The notes below the pieces were generated by a model, which saw only the letters and a program-made list of their open reading frames with translations, ran no database searches and was not told where the DNA came from. This document shows positions 6,081-6,569 of a DNA stretch of 6,569 bases, piece by piece; the first letter of the stretch is position 1; every line of letters begins with the position of its first letter. The DNA is taken from assembly GCA_003448685.1 (NCBI GenBank), contig DLXW01000290.1:5054-11622 (forward strand), given 5' to 3'. A program made the translations under genes and the position numbers. The DNA is from Cyanothece sp. UBA12306. Its GTDB lineage: Bacteria; Cyanobacteriota; Cyanobacteriia; Cyanobacteriales; Microcystaceae.

Positions 6081-6161
6081 CAATTAAAACGCCGCTTCTT
6101 AAGAAACCTAAAGTTTTTGGAGCGAGTCTTAAATCTCCTTTACAAAAACTACTTCTGACTT
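6054..6161 (+). repeat. composite inverted repeat, possible aminotransferase 3' hairpin
   Basis: ACTTCTGACTT (6151-6161) is the exact reverse complement of AAGTCAGAAGT in the upstream heptad array (6054-6064, 6061-6071 or 6068-6078). Immediately inside it, CAAAAACT (6143-6150) pairs with AGTTTTTG (6112-6119), and CTCC (6135-6138) can pair with GGAG (6119-6122). The result is an imperfect, long stem-loop with an asymmetric 5' bulge. No T-tract follows, so it is not a standard intrinsic terminator, but it could protect the mRNA 3' end. Confidence 0.5.
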
Positions 6162-6177
6162 GAAGACTTTGTTAACC

Positions 6178-6198
6178 CCTAAAACCTAACTCCTAAAA
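6178..6198. repeat. 7-bp tandem repeat (CCTAAAA type, 3 units)
   Basis: The units CCTAAAA (6178-6184), CCTAACT (6185-6191) and CCTAAAA (6192-6198) form a second, imperfect heptad array of different sequence, about 100 bp after the first. This type also fits cyanobacterial STRRs. Confidence 0.6.
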
Positions 6199-6276
6199 TA
6201 CTTTTTCAGCAAACTCTATTGAGGATTAAGGTTAATCAACGGTAATCCAGAATTTAGAATGCAGACAAAACTTCTA

Positions 6277-6310
6277 TTTTTTTCCATTTATTTCGTTTTT
6301 TTTCCATTTA
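6277..6310. repeat. 14-bp direct repeat with 20-bp period
   Basis: TTTTTTTCCATTTA occurs at 6277-6290 and again at 6297-6310, an exact 20-bp offset, close to two turns of B-DNA. It lies about 110 bp upstream of the ATG at 6418, where an activator could bind. The low complexity of the T-run weakens the case; the informative part is TCCATTTA. Confidence 0.5.
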
Positions 6311-6366
6311 GCCTCTCGCTAGAACTTCTTAAATTACACTTATTTTGGGACTGACATGTTAGTTCC

Positions 6367-6392
6367 TAATCAGTGATTATTGGCTTATAAGC
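6367..6392. promoter_or_regulatory. tandem palindromes upstream of the exported-protein gene
   Basis: TAATCA-G-TGATTA (6367-6379) and GCTTATAAGC (6383-6392) are two perfect palindromes separated by 3 bp, lying 25-50 bp before the ATG at 6418. TTGGGA (6345-6350) with TAATCA (6367-6372) at 16-bp spacing, or TATAAG (6386-6391), could be core promoter elements overlapped by these palindromes. This arrangement fits an operator, but remains prediction. Confidence 0.35.
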
Positions 6393-6404
6393 AATAAAAA
6401 ACTT

Positions 6405-6411
6405 AAGGAGG
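6405..6411 (+). promoter_or_regulatory. strong Shine-Dalgarno for the gene at 6418
   Basis: AAGGAGG stands 6 nt before the ATG at 6418. It is the only near-perfect ribosome-binding site in the window, fixes the start codon and suggests a well-translated gene. Confidence 0.85.
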
Positions 6412-6417
6412 AAATAG

Positions 6418-6569
6418 ATGAGTATTCATTTAGCGAAACTTGGCATAACTATTGCTATTGTAAGTCTGTCGCTTTTTTCCACAGTAAATGCCAAAGCTTT
6501 AAGCACTTTAAGTCTTTCCTTATCTGAACATCAATCTGTCACCAAAAGTATAGCAACCGCCAGGGCGGT
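6418..6569 (+). CDS. exported protein, N-terminus only (runs off the right edge)
   Basis: Only 50 complete codons are visible, beginning MSIHLAKLGITIAIV. Residues 1-27 are a textbook Sec signal peptide: H4 and K7 in the n-region, a hydrophobic core at about 8-20, and an A-K-A box (25-27) that predicts cleavage before LSTLSLSLSE. The mature start is rich in Ser, Leu and Thr. Nothing visible identifies a family, so the function is unknown. The start is secured by the strong Shine-Dalgarno at 6405-6411, and the gene sits behind a palindrome-rich promoter region. It is the second exported protein in the window, but its sequence shows no similarity to the one at 4266. Confidence 0.82.
   Translation, partial: MSIHLAKLGITIAIVSLSLFSTVNAKALSTLSLSLSEHQSVTKSIATARA

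Larger units (their letters stand above)
6051..6417. other. repeat- and hairpin-rich intergenic region
   Basis: This 367-bp gap contains no convincing gene. It holds two heptad tandem repeats, an inverted copy of the first one, a nested stem, a 14-bp direct repeat and two palindromes before the next gene, all listed separately. A 31-codon hydrophobic frame from ATG 6259 to 6354 exists but has no ribosome-binding site and spans the T-rich direct repeat, so I do not call it. Confidence 0.6.

Noticed and set aside
6259..6354. A 31-codon hydrophobic ORF (begins MQTKLLFFSIYF).
   Set aside because: It has no ribosome-binding site, and its hydrophobicity comes from the T-rich direct repeat, which encodes Phe in any frame.
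6475..6483. TTTTCCACA, a perfect match to a cyanobacterial-type DnaA box.
   Set aside because: It is isolated and lies inside the signal-peptide coding region of the gene at 6418.

Overview
The window looks like a stretch of chromosome from an AT-rich unicellular cyanobacterium. Three HIP1 octamers (GCGATCGC at 1508, 5085 and 5558), several 7-bp tandem repeats of the cyanobacterial STRR kind, and cyanobacterial-looking FtsW, RodA and DnaB proteins point to the Crocosphaera/Cyanothece neighbourhood. The genus is an inference from general resemblance, not a database match.

Layout, left to right. (1) 1-887: the 3' three-quarters of ftsW, the septal SEDS glycosyltransferase, running off the left edge. 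(2) 888-960: a short convergent gap with a heptad repeat and an AT palindrome. (3) 961-2214, minus strand: rodA, the elongation SEDS paralogue, tail to tail with ftsW. (4) 2215-2589: a divergent regulatory gap with inverted repeats, a plausible promoter toward dnaB and a possible 21-codon leader ORF. (5) 2590-3924: dnaB, the replicative helicase, complete and without an intein. (6) 3925-4265: an AT-rich gap with no gene. (7) 4266-4775: a small secreted four-cysteine protein of unknown function. (8) 4776-4919: a strong extended hairpin, probably a terminator, overlapping promoter-like hexamers. (9) 4920-6050: a DegT/DnrJ/EryC1/StrS-family PLP sugar aminotransferase. (10) 6051-6417: a repeat- and hairpin-rich gap. 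(11) 6418 to the right edge: the start of another exported protein, with a strong Shine-Dalgarno.

The genes do not form an obvious operon. Adjacent genes lie 73 to 375 bp apart, orientation changes twice (after ftsW and after rodA), and most gaps contain their own hairpins or promoter-like elements. FtsW and RodA both polymerise peptidoglycan glycan strands, the aminotransferase probably supplies an amino sugar for surface polysaccharide, and two genes encode exported proteins, so an envelope theme is present; dnaB is an unrelated housekeeping gene.

I found no convincing new multi-gene system, mobile element, CRISPR array, tRNA or rRNA. The most useful leads are small-scale: the hairpin with alternative pairing before the aminotransferase, the possible leader ORF of dnaB, an Asp-to-Asn change at a conserved SEDS position in FtsW, and the structured repeat region after the aminotransferase.
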